Source: Beijerinckiaceae bacterium
Lineage (GTDB): Bacteria; Bacteroidota; Bacteroidia; Chitinophagales; Chitinophagaceae
NCBI GenBank assembly: GCA_903970475.1
Contig: CAJCIQ010000154.1
Coordinates: 1 to 32,702 of the forward strand
Reading direction: 5' to 3'
DNA length: 32,702 nt
In this document: in pieces, positions 25,314-32,702 of the stretch
Layout: the number at the start of each line of letters is the position of its first letter
How positions within the stretch are numbered: the stretch's first letter is position 1
Notes under the pieces: model-generated
The model's input: only the letters and a program-made list of their open reading frames with translations
Database searches by the model: none
What the model was told of the DNA's origin: nothing
Program-made: the position numbers and the translations under genes

Positions 25314-26681
25314 TCACAATAACAGCTTCGCCAGCAGAAACCCGACCCCGATGGTCGTTATCATAGCCACCAGTCCAGGTCGGATAAAGCTATGGTTGAT
25401 TCCCCATTTACCGATATGCGTAGTGCCCGTTTTGTCGAATCCTATGGCCGCAAGTAAGGTAGGATAACCTGGTAGCACCCAATCACTGTTCACCGCAGGA
25501 AACATAGCAATCAAAGCCGGGAAAGGCAATCCCAACGCTATGCCCAGAGGCATCATTACTTTTGTTGTTGCAGCTTGGCTGAACATCAATATTCCCATTA
25601 GGAAAAGGACAATCGCAAAGGCCCAGTGATGCGCCTGCACAAGCCCACCCAAACTAGCTTTGATGAGCTCCTGATTATTTTCCATGAAGGTAGCGCTCAT
25701 CCAAACCACCCCAAATACGCTCACCAAAGCCATAGCCATGGTAGAAAACAGGCTCATCTTTGCTACCGTAGCGGGTTTGGTACCCGTGATTAATAGTATG
25801 GCCGCTGAGGCTGCCAGCGTCACAATTTCTATAACGGCCACCATTTTCAGGGAGCCGTCTGCGTTAACATTGAAACTTGCTTTGCCCGGACCAAAGTTGG
25901 GCAAATGCCCTGGAAAGGATCCAGCCAACACGATACACAAAATCGCAGCGCCGAAAATGTATACCGAGATCCTGGCTCCTTTCTGCGAAGCTTGCGCCTG
26001 CCGGATCTGGGAGGAGCCAAAAGATGCAGCTTTTTCCACTGCATATTTTGGTTCTCCTCCCGGGTCTGGCAGCCCGTAACCAGGAAGCGGCCCGGAAGCC
26101 GGCAGGTCTGCCCCCATGCGCAACACCGAAACAGCCCCGGCCAGCACCCCGATAAAGCAAGCTGGAATAGCCACTTTCATTACATCCACGGCCGCACCGG
26201 GATAAGCCAGCAGTGCGGCCATAGCGGCGGTAGCCGCCGCCATAGGGCTACCCGTTAGTGCCATGTGGGATGCGATGACGGAAATGCTCAAAGGTCGCTC
26301 TGGTCTGATTCGACGGCTGGCCGAAACCTCTGATATAATGGGCAACATGGAATAAACTACATGGGATGTGCCGGCAAAAAGCGCCAGGAAGAACACCACT
26401 ATGGGAGCCAGGAAAACAATGCGGGAGGGATTGGAGCGAATAATCCTTTCTCCCACCCCCACCAGATAATCCAGTCCACCGGCGGCTTGCATACAAGCTG
26501 CTGTGGTCACGATGGACAGGATGATCATCAACACATCCAAAGGGGGCTCACCTGGCCTCATATGAAAGCCAAAGACAAAGATGGCCATGCCTACCATGCC
26601 CATTAAGCCCAAGCCGATTCCCTTCATACGGGAACCGATCACAATCATAAGGAGTAAAATGGCAAGCTCGATCCAGATCAT
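25314..26681 (-). CDS. Anaerobic C4-dicarboxylate transporter, DcuA/DcuB family
   Basis: Inner-membrane carrier of 455 residues for fumarate, malate, succinate or aspartate, usually as antiport. About ten to twelve hydrophobic helices are visible. Family-specific segments are the opening MIWIELAILLLMIVIG, PPLDVLMIILSIV, MQAAGGLDYLV, LAPIVVFFLALFAGT, RPERPLSISVIASHMALTGSP, and SDWVLPGYPTLLAAIGFDKTG near the end (shown in parts). A hydrophilic linker of about 50 residues splits the protein at about 175-230. The ATG immediately follows the stop of the upstream enoyl-CoA hydratase gene (TAAATG), so translation is likely coupled. DcuA versus DcuB, and uptake versus exchange direction, cannot be decided here. 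Confidence 0.9.
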   Translation of the reverse strand: MIWIELAILLLMIVIGSRMKGIGLGLMGMVGMAIFVFGFHMRPGEPPLDVLMIILSIVTTAACMQAAGGLDYLVGVGERIIRSNPSRIVFLAPIVVFFLALFAGTSHVVYSMLPIISEVSASRRIRPERPLSISVIASHMALTGSPMAAATAAMAALLAYPGAAVDVMKVAIPACFIGVLAGAVSVLRMGADLPASGPLPGYGLPDPGGEPKYAVEKAASFGSSQIRQAQASQKGARISVYIFGAAILCIVLAGSFPGHLPNFGPGKASFNVNADGSLKMVAVIEIVTLAASAAILLITGTKPATVAKMSLFSTMAMALVSVFGVVWMSATFMENNQELIKASLGGLVQAHHWAFAIVLFLMGILMFSQAATTKVMMPLGIALGLPFPALIAMFPAVNSDWVLPGYPTLLAAIGFDKTGTTHIGKWGINHSFIRPGLVAMITTIGVGFLLAKLLL

Positions 26682-27473
26682 TTACGCAGGCGTCTTTGCT
26701 TCTGAAGCTTTCCTGACTTTGGCAATGGCCTGCTGGGCCTGGTCACTCAACACCAATCTGCCACTGATGGCCGCCTTTTCATGCAGCAATTCATCCCAGT
26801 GCTCCGTGCCCTTCCAGAAAGACTTTTTCAATTCTTTCATGGCTTCAAGGCTGGAATGAGCCAACTGATTGGCGAGGCGATTGACGTAGTGATCCATGTT
26901 GTCAATACTTTCATGGACTTCGGCAAATAAGCCTTTCTTCTTTGACCAGTCTGCATTTCTCCACATCTGGCTATCGATGGCCAATTGGCTGAATGCAGAG
27001 GAACCGATCTTCCTTTCTACGGCAGGACCGATCACAAAGGGACCGAATCCCAGGGACAGTTCGCTTAATTTGATTTCTGCTTTTTCCCAGGCAATGCAGT
27101 AGTCTACGGCAGCGGCCAATCCGACCCCACCACCTACACATTTGCCTTGGATGCGCCCTATAATAAACTTGGGGCATTTACGCATGGCGTTAATGACTTC
27201 TGCAAAGCCACCGAAAAATTTAGTGCCCTCTGCTTCGGTTTTGATGCGTTGCAATTCATCGAAACTGGCGCCAGCACAAAAAGCCCTGTCCCCGGCGGAA
27301 CGCAGGATGATCACTTTTGTGGCGGGATCTAAACCAGCTAAATGAATTTCTTTGGCTAACTCGTGCAATAATTTGCCGGGGAGAGAATTACTTTGGGAAT
27401 GAGCGAATTCGATCGTGGTAACGCCGTGGTCATGATCGATCTTCACATATCCTTCCTGAATTTCGTGAATCAT
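26682..27473 (-). CDS. Enoyl-CoA hydratase/isomerase family protein
   Basis: Crotonase-fold protein of 263 residues acting on CoA thioesters. The oxyanion-hole segments are AFCAGASFDEL (about 64-74) and GKCVGGGVGLAAAVDYCIA (about 110-128, with the GGG at 114-116), and a Glu sits at the catalytic position in LSELSLGFG (Glu138). This pattern fits a hydratase or isomerase; the exact substrate is unclear. A strong Shine-Dalgarno (AAGGAGGT on the minus strand, plus 27483-27490) lies 9 bases before the ATG, unusual for this phylum. It lies 104 bases downstream of paaZ and directly abuts the Dcu gene, suggesting an operon. A PaaF/PaaG-like role in phenylacetyl-CoA breakdown is plausible from the neighbour. 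Confidence 0.86.
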   Translation of the reverse strand: MIHEIQEGYVKIDHDHGVTTIEFAHSQSNSLPGKLLHELAKEIHLAGLDPATKVIILRSAGDRAFCAGASFDELQRIKTEAEGTKFFGGFAEVINAMRKCPKFIIGRIQGKCVGGGVGLAAAVDYCIAWEKAEIKLSELSLGFGPFVIGPAVERKIGSSAFSQLAIDSQMWRNADWSKKKGLFAEVHESIDNMDHYVNRLANQLAHSSLEAMKELKKSFWKGTEHWDELLHEKAAISGRLVLSDQAQQAIAKVRKASEAKTPA

Positions 27474-27482
27474 AATGAGCCG

Positions 27483-27490
27483 ACCTCCTT
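27483..27490 (-). promoter_or_regulatory. Strong Shine-Dalgarno of the enoyl-CoA hydratase gene
   Basis: The minus strand reads AAGGAGGT, full anti-SD complementarity, 9 bases before the ATG at 27473. It stands out because most genes in this window lack a recognisable site; the only other comparable one is AAGGAGG at 1601-1607. Confidence 0.7.
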
Positions 27491-27577
27491 GAGTCTTCGT
27501 TGTAAGCTTTAATAATAGGATAATGGTATGGACATAACTATACCCTACAAATTAAATTTTTTACCGTTAGCATCAAG

Positions 27578-29623
27578 TTAATTTTTACACTTGACCATGG
27601 TAAGGATGGATGCTATGGCCACACTCTCTCCTGTTTCATCGTACACGTCCACATACCATTTTACAATTCCTTTGGGAATATCTGCCTCATCCCGGGGTTC
27701 CTGACGTACTTTTTCTTTACAAGTAAGCTTGACCCCAATGGTAGAACCGGCATATACGGGTTTAATAAACCGGCATTCTTCCAGCCCGTAATTTAAGAGA
27801 ACGGGCCCCTTTCCCGGATCTACAAACAAACCCGCCGCTGCACTCAGTATAAAGTAACCATGGGCTACGGGTTTGGAGAACGTTGTTCCTTCCAGGGAAG
27901 TATGGTCCGTATGTGCATAAAAATGATCCCAACTTACATTGGCAAACTGAACGATATCCGATTCGGTCACCGTCCTTTTATGGGTGATGACCGTATCTCC
28001 AACCTCCAGCTCCTCAAAATATTTGCGGAAAGGATGTACAGGTGAGAGTACCTGGTCCCCGCCGGGTTGATAAACACCGGTAATGGCCGTGAGCATGCTG
28101 GGGTCTCCCTGAATAGCCACCCTTTGCATGTAATGTCTTACCCCTCTGACCCCACCCATCTCTTCTCCACCTCCGGCTCTCCCAGGCCCTCCGTGTACCA
28201 ACAAAGGAAGCGGAGATCCATGTCCGGTACTTTCCTTAGCGCAAGCGGCGTTCAACACCAGGATGCGACCATGATGGGGAGCGGCGCCCAGGACAAAGTC
28301 CCTGGCCGGCGCAGGACTGGCCGTCACCAGAGAGCAAACCAGGCTCCCCTTTCCTTTTTTCACAAGATCCAAGGCCTGACCCATGTCTTTGTAAGGCATA
28401 AGGGTACTAACCGGACCAAAAGCTTCAACAGCGTGAACAGCATCCGCTGAAAATGGATGCTCACTCAACAATAGCAGGGGACTGATAAAGGCGCCCTTTA
28501 AGGCATCCGCATCCACTACTTCCAGCACCCCATCCAGGTTTCCATAGATAAGCTGACTGCAAGCCAGTAACTTTTTAACCTGGGACCTCACTTCCTCTCT
28601 TTGGCCAAGGCCGGCTAAAGATCCCATCCGCACCTTCTCATGTGCAGGATTACCGATCAGGGTTTGGGCCAGGGCCTTTGTCAGTGCGTGCTGAACCTCC
28701 TGCAACCTGGATTCGGGCACGAAAATCCTTCTTATCGCCGTACACTTCTGGCCCGCCTTCACGGTCATTTCTTTCCTGACTTCTTTGATGAATACATCGA
28801 ACTCGGGCATGGAAGGATCCACATCGGCACCCAACACAATGCTATTGAGAGAATCGGCCTCCATGGTAAAGGGAACATTTTCCCGAAGTACCGTAGGATG
28901 CGCCTTTAGTTTTAGCCCCGTTTCTGCGGATCCGGTAAAGGTGATCACATCCTGGGAGTCAACGTGGTCCAACAGGTCCCCGGCACTTCCACAAATCAAT
29001 TGCAAAGCCCCTTTGGGTAAAATACCAGCCTTATCAATTTCCCGGACAACGGCTTCCGTCAGGTAAGATGTCAAGGTTGCCGGTTTGACAACGGCGGGAA
29101 CGCCAGCCAACAGATTCACCGCTATTTTTTCCAGCATACCCCAAACGGGGAAGTTAAAAGCATTGATATGAATGGCCGTACCTTCTTTAGGAACCAATAA
29201 ATGTTGCGCCATAAAAGTGCCCCCCTTACCTAAAGAATGGGGTTCTCCGTCCAAGGCATAGGTTTGATCTGGGAATTTTCGACGTAGGCTGGCATAGGAG
29301 AAAAGGTTGCCAATACCTCCTTCAATATCAATCCAACTATCCGCCCTTGTGGCTCCGGAGCGGTAGGATAGGGCATAAAACTTTTCTTTTTGCGCGCTGA
29401 GATGCAGCGCCAAGGCTTTAAGCATTAATCCCCTTTCAGGGAAGGTCATCTTTCTGAGTGCAGGGTTACCCGTAGTACGTGCATAGTTCAGCACTTCTCC
29501 GAAATCCAGCCCCTTTGTACTGGTATGCGCAAAAGCTTCTCCTGTAACCGCATCATGCAGTAATTGACCCTCTCCGGTACCGCCTATCCAGCGTCCCAGG
29601 ACATAATTTTCCAATGAATGCAT
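27578..29623 (-). CDS. paaZ: PaaZ: oxepin-CoA hydrolase / 3-oxo-5,6-dehydrosuberyl-CoA semialdehyde dehydrogenase
   Basis: Bifunctional enzyme of aerobic phenylacetate degradation that opens the oxepin-CoA ring and oxidises the resulting aldehyde. The 681 residues match E. coli PaaZ (681). The N-terminal aldehyde dehydrogenase domain (about 1-520) has Glu255 in PFTMEADSLN and nucleophile Cys294 in AGQKCTAI, plus FNFPVWGMLEK and VITFTGSAETG. The C-terminal MaoC-like hydratase domain (about 530-681) has the Asp566/His571 pair in SWDHFYAH. A TATCTTTA at 29652-29659 on the minus strand is a possible promoter box. Other paa genes (paaABCDE, paaG, paaH, paaJ, paaK) are not in the window; only an enoyl-CoA hydratase follows. 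Confidence 0.93.
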   Translation of the reverse strand: MHSLENYVLGRWIGGTGEGQLLHDAVTGEAFAHTSTKGLDFGEVLNYARTTGNPALRKMTFPERGLMLKALALHLSAQKEKFYALSYRSGATRADSWIDIEGGIGNLFSYASLRRKFPDQTYALDGEPHSLGKGGTFMAQHLLVPKEGTAIHINAFNFPVWGMLEKIAVNLLAGVPAVVKPATLTSYLTEAVVREIDKAGILPKGALQLICGSAGDLLDHVDSQDVITFTGSAETGLKLKAHPTVLRENVPFTMEADSLNSIVLGADVDPSMPEFDVFIKEVRKEMTVKAGQKCTAIRRIFVPESRLQEVQHALTKALAQTLIGNPAHEKVRMGSLAGLGQREEVRSQVKKLLACSQLIYGNLDGVLEVVDADALKGAFISPLLLLSEHPFSADAVHAVEAFGPVSTLMPYKDMGQALDLVKKGKGSLVCSLVTASPAPARDFVLGAAPHHGRILVLNAACAKESTGHGSPLPLLVHGGPGRAGGGEEMGGVRGVRHYMQRVAIQGDPSMLTAITGVYQPGGDQVLSPVHPFRKYFEELEVGDTVITHKRTVTESDIVQFANVSWDHFYAHTDHTSLEGTTFSKPVAHGYFILSAAAGLFVDPGKGPVLLNYGLEECRFIKPVYAGSTIGVKLTCKEKVRQEPRDEADIPKGIVKWYVDVYDETGESVAIASILTMVKCKN

Positions 29624-29676
29624 AGCAACAAACGATAGTTAGTTTGTGCTATAAAGATAAGGGAATCGACGTGCGC

Positions 29677-30264
29677 CTAGGCCGCCTGTCCGATTTTTCC
29701 ATTTACGTGAGCGCTGAGTGCGTCAAAGATATCTTCAATGGAACCTTCTCCAGGCACGTGGGTGATTTTACCCTGGCCTGCGTAGTATTTAGCTACCGGA
29801 GCAGTTTTATTTTCGTATTCGCGAATCCTGGCCCTGATGACGGTTTCGTCTTTGTCATCCGGGCGGTTACTTTCCTGCCCCCTCAACAACAGGCGACGAA
29901 CCAGTTCTTCTTCAGCAACGTCCAAAGCCAATACCAGGCTAATGGCGCTTTTCTTTAACGTCAGGAGTTTATCCAGGGCTTCCGCCTGAGCGACCGTGCG
30001 GGGAAATCCATCAAAAAGGAAACCTTTTGCATGAGGATTGGCGTCCAAAGCGGATCCGATCATGCCAATAACGATCTCATCAGGAACCAACTGGCCCTTT
30101 TTCATGATGGTATCGGCTTCCAGGCCAAGGGGCGTTTTATGCTTGATCTCTTCACGTAGCAGGTCTCCCGTGGACAAATGAATCCATCCATACTTCTCAA
30201 CCAGCTTTTTTGCCTGCGTTCCTTTCCCTACACCGGGAGCACCGAATAATATCAAATTGAACAT
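29677..30264 (-). CDS. adk: Adenylate kinase
   Basis: Balances ATP, ADP and AMP; 195 residues. The P-loop GAPGVGKGT is at 8-16, AMP-binding LSTGDLLR at 30-37 and DGFPRT at 85-90. The LID (RGQESNRPDDKDET) is the short type without zinc-binding cysteines, which explains the length below the 214-residue E. coli form. A TATATTTG box lies 29 bases upstream of the ATG. It is monocistronic or precedes paaZ on the same strand by 53 bases; paaZ seems to have its own promoter box within that gap. Confidence 0.96.
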   Translation of the reverse strand: MFNLILFGAPGVGKGTQAKKLVEKYGWIHLSTGDLLREEIKHKTPLGLEADTIMKKGQLVPDEIVIGMIGSALDANPHAKGFLFDGFPRTVAQAEALDKLLTLKKSAISLVLALDVAEEELVRRLLLRGQESNRPDDKDETVIRARIREYENKTAPVAKYYAGQGKITHVPGEGSIEDIFDALSAHVNGKIGQAA

Positions 30265-30293
30265 CTTATAGATCTACTTTACGTTAGAGTGGA

Positions 30294-30301
30294 CAAATAT
30301 A
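30294..30301 (-). promoter_or_regulatory. -7 promoter box of adk
   Basis: The minus strand reads TATATTTG, a perfect TAnnTTTG match, 29 bases before the adk ATG. The rest of the 236-base adk/msrB gap (30265-30500) is AT-rich; apart from a weak TAACTTAG at 30489-30496 before msrB I see nothing else in it. Confidence 0.6.
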
Positions 30302-30500
30302 CTCGTTGATTTCTAAAAATTCTAGGCATATACCAAACAAAAATCAATTTTAAACGCTCAAATTACTGATTTATAAAAAATAGTAATGTCATTCATGAAA
30401 AGGCTCCTTGAAACAAAACCCAATGTTAAAACTAGAAACGAACTCCATTAGCCCCGATTTGTGCGCAGCCCGACGCAGGCGATTTACGTAACTTAGTAGT

Positions 30501-31082
30501 ATGAAGAACTGGAAAACCGTAATCTTTGCCTGTTCATTTTTGTTATGTACCATGTGCCACAGTGTTGGCCAGTCAAACAATAATTCAAGCGTTATGAGCG
30601 ATAGCACCTCTCCCAAAAATCCTGTATACTCCCATACGGATACAAATCAGGTCAACAAGACAAATGAAGAATGGAAAAAGCTTCTTCCGGAAAATGTTTA
30701 TCAAATAGCCAGGGAAAAAGGGACCGAAAGGCCTTTTACCAGCCCCTTCGAAACATCTAAGGAAGTAGGGACCTATTATTGTGCTGTATGCGGGAACGCT
30801 TTGTTTAAGAGCGATACCAAATTCGAATCCGGTTGCGGTTGGCCAAGCTTTTACGAGCCCATCAGCAAAAACAGTGTGATCTACATACCGGATTCCAGCT
30901 ACGGCATGCAAAGGACGGAAGTAGAATGCGGACGTTGCCACTCCCACCTGGGTCATGTTTTTGACGACGGTCCTCCTCCTACTCACCTGAGGTATTGCAT
31001 CAACGGGGTTGTACTCAGCTTTGAAAAAGCGAAAGCCGCTGAAGACAACTACTATAAGTCCCACAAAGACTCAGCCCAATAG
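30501..31082 (+). CDS. msrB: Exported peptide-methionine (R)-S-oxide reductase MsrB
   Basis: Repairs R-methionine sulfoxide in proteins; 193 residues. A signal peptide covers about residues 1-24 (Lys-rich start, hydrophobic core, cleavage near VGQ-S), followed by a Ser/Asn/Thr-rich linker to about 52, so the enzyme acts in the periplasm or at the envelope. The MsrB domain has zinc-ligand pairs Cys94/Cys97 (CAVCG) and Cys143/Cys146 (CGRCHSHLGHVF), SGCGWPSFYEP, and the catalytic Cys166 in LRYCINGVVLSF. Cys112 in SGCGW is at a position that could resolve the disulfide. No redox partner is adjacent, though a periplasmic TlpA-type thioredoxin is encoded at 16991-18499. Confidence 0.94.
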   Translation: MKNWKTVIFACSFLLCTMCHSVGQSNNNSSVMSDSTSPKNPVYSHTDTNQVNKTNEEWKKLLPENVYQIAREKGTERPFTSPFETSKEVGTYYCAVCGNALFKSDTKFESGCGWPSFYEPISKNSVIYIPDSSYGMQRTEVECGRCHSHLGHVFDDGPPPTHLRYCINGVVLSFEKAKAAEDNYYKSHKDSAQ

Positions 31083-31124
31083 CGTTGGGGTAGAAGCCCA
31101 AAAGCGTACGCAACCGCACAATAG

Positions 31125-31154
31125 TTGTATCGGATTGTATCAACTTGTACAGGG
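31125..31154 (+). repeat. Three direct TTGTAT/C repeats with exact 10-base period
   Basis: TTGTAT begins at 31125 and 31135 and TTGTAC at 31145, so each unit is 10 bases. A perfect 8-bp palindrome GCGTACGC lies upstream at 31104-31111. They occupy the 156-base gap between msrB and the FtsX-type permease gene, in the expected position of a regulatory region. Confidence 0.6.
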
Positions 31155-31238
31155 CAGGTATTGATATAGTCATTTGTTTTTCATTGACTTATGAATCTGG
31201 CTTTCTTTTTGAGCCCGGTAGGTCCAAAGTCTATATTC

Positions 31239-32702
31239 ATGCTCGAAAGCTATTTCAAAATAGCCTGGAGAAATATTTCCAGATCAAAAGGATACAGCAT
31301 ACTCAACATATCAGGTTTAGCCATCGGTTTATCCGTTGCCCTACTTATAGGGCTATGGGTCAATTACCAGTATTCCTATGATCGTTACCTTCCGGATGCA
31401 GGGCAGGTGTATCAGGTAGCAAGGAACTTCAACAGCAATGGCGACACCTTAACCTTCACCAGTACCTCGCTAAAACTGGCGGATGCCCTCAAACAGAGCA
31501 TCCCGGACATGCAATACGTGGCAGAAAGCGATGGAGGAAATGGACACGGGTTGATGGTGGGTGAAAAAAAACTCTACCTCTATGGCCCCCAGGTAGCCTC
31601 TTCGTATTTAAATGTTTTTGGATTCCCCCTTGTGGAAGGCAATGCCAATACGGCACTCAAAGATCCATACTCCATCGTGCTCACAAAAGCAACCGCGGTA
31701 GCCCTTTTTGGACATGAAGACCCTATGGGTAAAATAGTAAGGTATGACAATGCCAACAACCTCAAGGTGACCGCCGTAGTAAAGGATCTGCCCTCCAATT
31801 CCACCCAGCAATTCAGTTACCTGGTTCCCATCAGCCTATTGGAAATCCTGTCCCCCATTGTAAAACAACAGCGGACAGGAAGCTATGGCAACAACGCCTA
31901 TTCCATTTACGTAAAACTTTTGCCTGGCCATTCTTACGCCGATATCAGGGGAAAGCTCAGGGACATAGAACATACAGAAACCGGCAATACGAATGCTATG
32001 TTGAGCGAGGTCATCCTTCAGCCCATGCTTCATTGGCATTTATACGGGGACTACAAGAACGGACAAGAGAATGGAGGTTTCGTAGACTATGTGCGCATAT
32101 TCAGCATCATAGGCCTATTGGTACTGTTAATTGCCTGCATCAACTTCATTAACCTTACCACCGCCCGTTCCGAGCGCAGGGCCAGGGAAGTAGGGGTAAG
32201 AAAAGCCATTGGCTCTCCCCGCGCTCAGTTAATCTTTCAATTCCTGACCGAATCTGTTTTACTCACCGCATTTGCCGGAGCCTGCGCCCTGGTTTTAGTG
32301 CGCCTCGCTTTGCCCTTTTTCAATTCACTATGCAATTGCGAAATTGAATTACCCATATCCAACCCCTTATTCTGGTTGATTTATATAGGCAGCATTCTAA
32401 TAACCGCATTTATTGCAGGAGGAAGACCTGCTTTTTACATGTCTTCTTTCAACACCGTGAGGGTGCTTAAAGGAAATAGCCAAAAAGGTAAGCAATCCTC
32501 CCTTCCCAGGAAAATATTGGTGGTGGCACAATTCAGTTGCTCTATAGCCCTTATCATCAGCACCTTTATCGTCTATCAGCAAATCCAGTATGCCAAAGAC
32601 AGGCCAACGGGATACAATACCGATCGCCTCATATACACCAGTGGAAACAAGGAAATCTCCAAAAATATTGTTGCCTTTAAAAATGACCTGAAACAGGCGG
32701 GG
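31239..32702 (+). CDS. ABC transporter permease, MacB/FtsX type, 3' truncated by window edge
   Basis: 488 codons run in frame to the last base of the window. It is a large Bacteroidota-type permease with tandem MacB/FtsX modules. Helix 1 is at about 21-42 (ILNISGLAIGLSVALLIGLW), then an extracytoplasmic MacB_PCD domain at about 43-280. The first FtsX block follows: helix about 286-305, then the conserved cytoplasmic TTARSERRAREVGVRKAIG (307-325), and helices about 338-360 and 376-395. A second module begins at about 424 (RKILVVAQFSCSIALIISTF), as in the roughly 800-residue two-module permeases. ATG 31239 (MLESYFKIAWRN) is the normal family start; an in-frame ATG at 31191 would add 16 atypical residues. 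The ATPase partner is not in the window. Confidence 0.9.
   Translation, partial: MLESYFKIAWRNISRSKGYSILNISGLAIGLSVALLIGLWVNYQYSYDRYLPDAGQVYQVARNFNSNGDTLTFTSTSLKLADALKQSIPDMQYVAESDGGNGHGLMVGEKKLYLYGPQVASSYLNVFGFPLVEGNANTALKDPYSIVLTKATAVALFGHEDPMGKIVRYDNANNLKVTAVVKDLPSNSTQQFSYLVPISLLEILSPIVKQQRTGSYGNNAYSIYVKLLPGHSYADIRGKLRDIEHTETGNTNAMLSEVILQPMLHWHLYGDYKNGQENGGFVDYVRIFSIIGLLVLLIACINFINLTTARSERRAREVGVRKAIGSPRAQLIFQFLTESVLLTAFAGACALVLVRLALPFFNSLCNCEIELPISNPLFWLIYIGSILITAFIAGGRPAFYMSSFNTVRVLKGNSQKGKQSSLPRKILVVAQFSCSIALIISTFIVYQQIQYAKDRPTGYNTDRLIYTSGNKEISKNIVAFKNDLKQAG

Noticed and set aside
25850..26260. Several overlapping open frames on both strands inside the Dcu gene
   Set aside because: Locally high GC of the linker region reduces stop codons; the Dcu frame accounts for the coding signal.
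30585..31064. 159-codon minus-strand ORF opposite msrB
   Set aside because: Antisense shadow of a gene with all catalytic and zinc residues intact.

Overview
This window is a housekeeping-rich piece of a Bacteroidota chromosome, most likely from the Chitinophagia (Chitinophagaceae-like). The call rests on gene content: DUF4369-type TlpA thioredoxin, a double-parvulin SurA-like protein, a bacterial GH3 enzyme, an FtsX/MacB permease of the large Bacteroidota type, and eno followed by an FtsB/DivIC-like gene. It also rests on promoter-like TAnnTTTG boxes close to many starts and on the scarcity of Shine-Dalgarno sites. No tRNA, rRNA, CRISPR array, transposase, phage gene or recognisable defence locus was seen.

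Layout. 1-4907 (+): 5'-truncated enolase with a strong terminator, ftsB-like gene, a small anti-sigma-like protein with tandem repeats, nth (endonuclease III) and a FUSC membrane protein. 4975-6819 (-): a KorA-type 2-oxoacid oxidoreductase subunit without its beta partner next door. 7010-7582 (+): an exported Asp/Ser-rich repeat protein with its own terminator. About 7655-7801 (-): a decayed fragment that reads like an AlkA-type DNA glycosylase. 7920-9946 (+): an LpxH-like phosphoesterase followed by a glycosyltransferase. 9918-12305 (-): cysS and an exported S1/P1 nuclease. 12359-16915 (-): rlmD, an active rhomboid, a rhomboid lacking the catalytic serine, and a membrane-anchored endonuclease/exonuclease/phosphatase-fold protein. 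16991-20424 (+): an envelope pair of thioredoxin and SurA-like PPIase with overlapping stop and start. 20416-21369 (-): metF. 21485-25285 (+): lptB, GH3, fabG and a beta-carbonic anhydrase. 25314-29623 (-): paaZ, an enoyl-CoA hydratase and a Dcu-type C4-dicarboxylate carrier. 29677-30264 (-): adk. 30501-31082 (+): exported msrB. 31239-end (+): a 3'-truncated MacB/FtsX permease preceded by three TTGTAT/C repeats with a 10-bp period.

How it fits together. Several short operons serve the envelope: LptB (lipopolysaccharide export), the LpxH-like/glycosyltransferase pair, the thioredoxin/PPIase pair and the rhomboid pair. The paaZ-hydratase-Dcu run looks like a small catabolic operon joining CoA-thioester or aldehyde chemistry to dicarboxylate transport. 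The remaining genes are ordinary central functions in glycolysis, tRNA charging, rRNA methylation, folate and nucleotide metabolism.

I found no complete undescribed system. The best leads are the active plus serine-less rhomboid pair, the glycosylase remnant, Ala-rich insertions in two housekeeping RNA enzymes, the 10-bp-phased repeats before the FtsX permease, the GH3 enzyme between lptB and fabG, and the paaZ-hydratase-Dcu operon.
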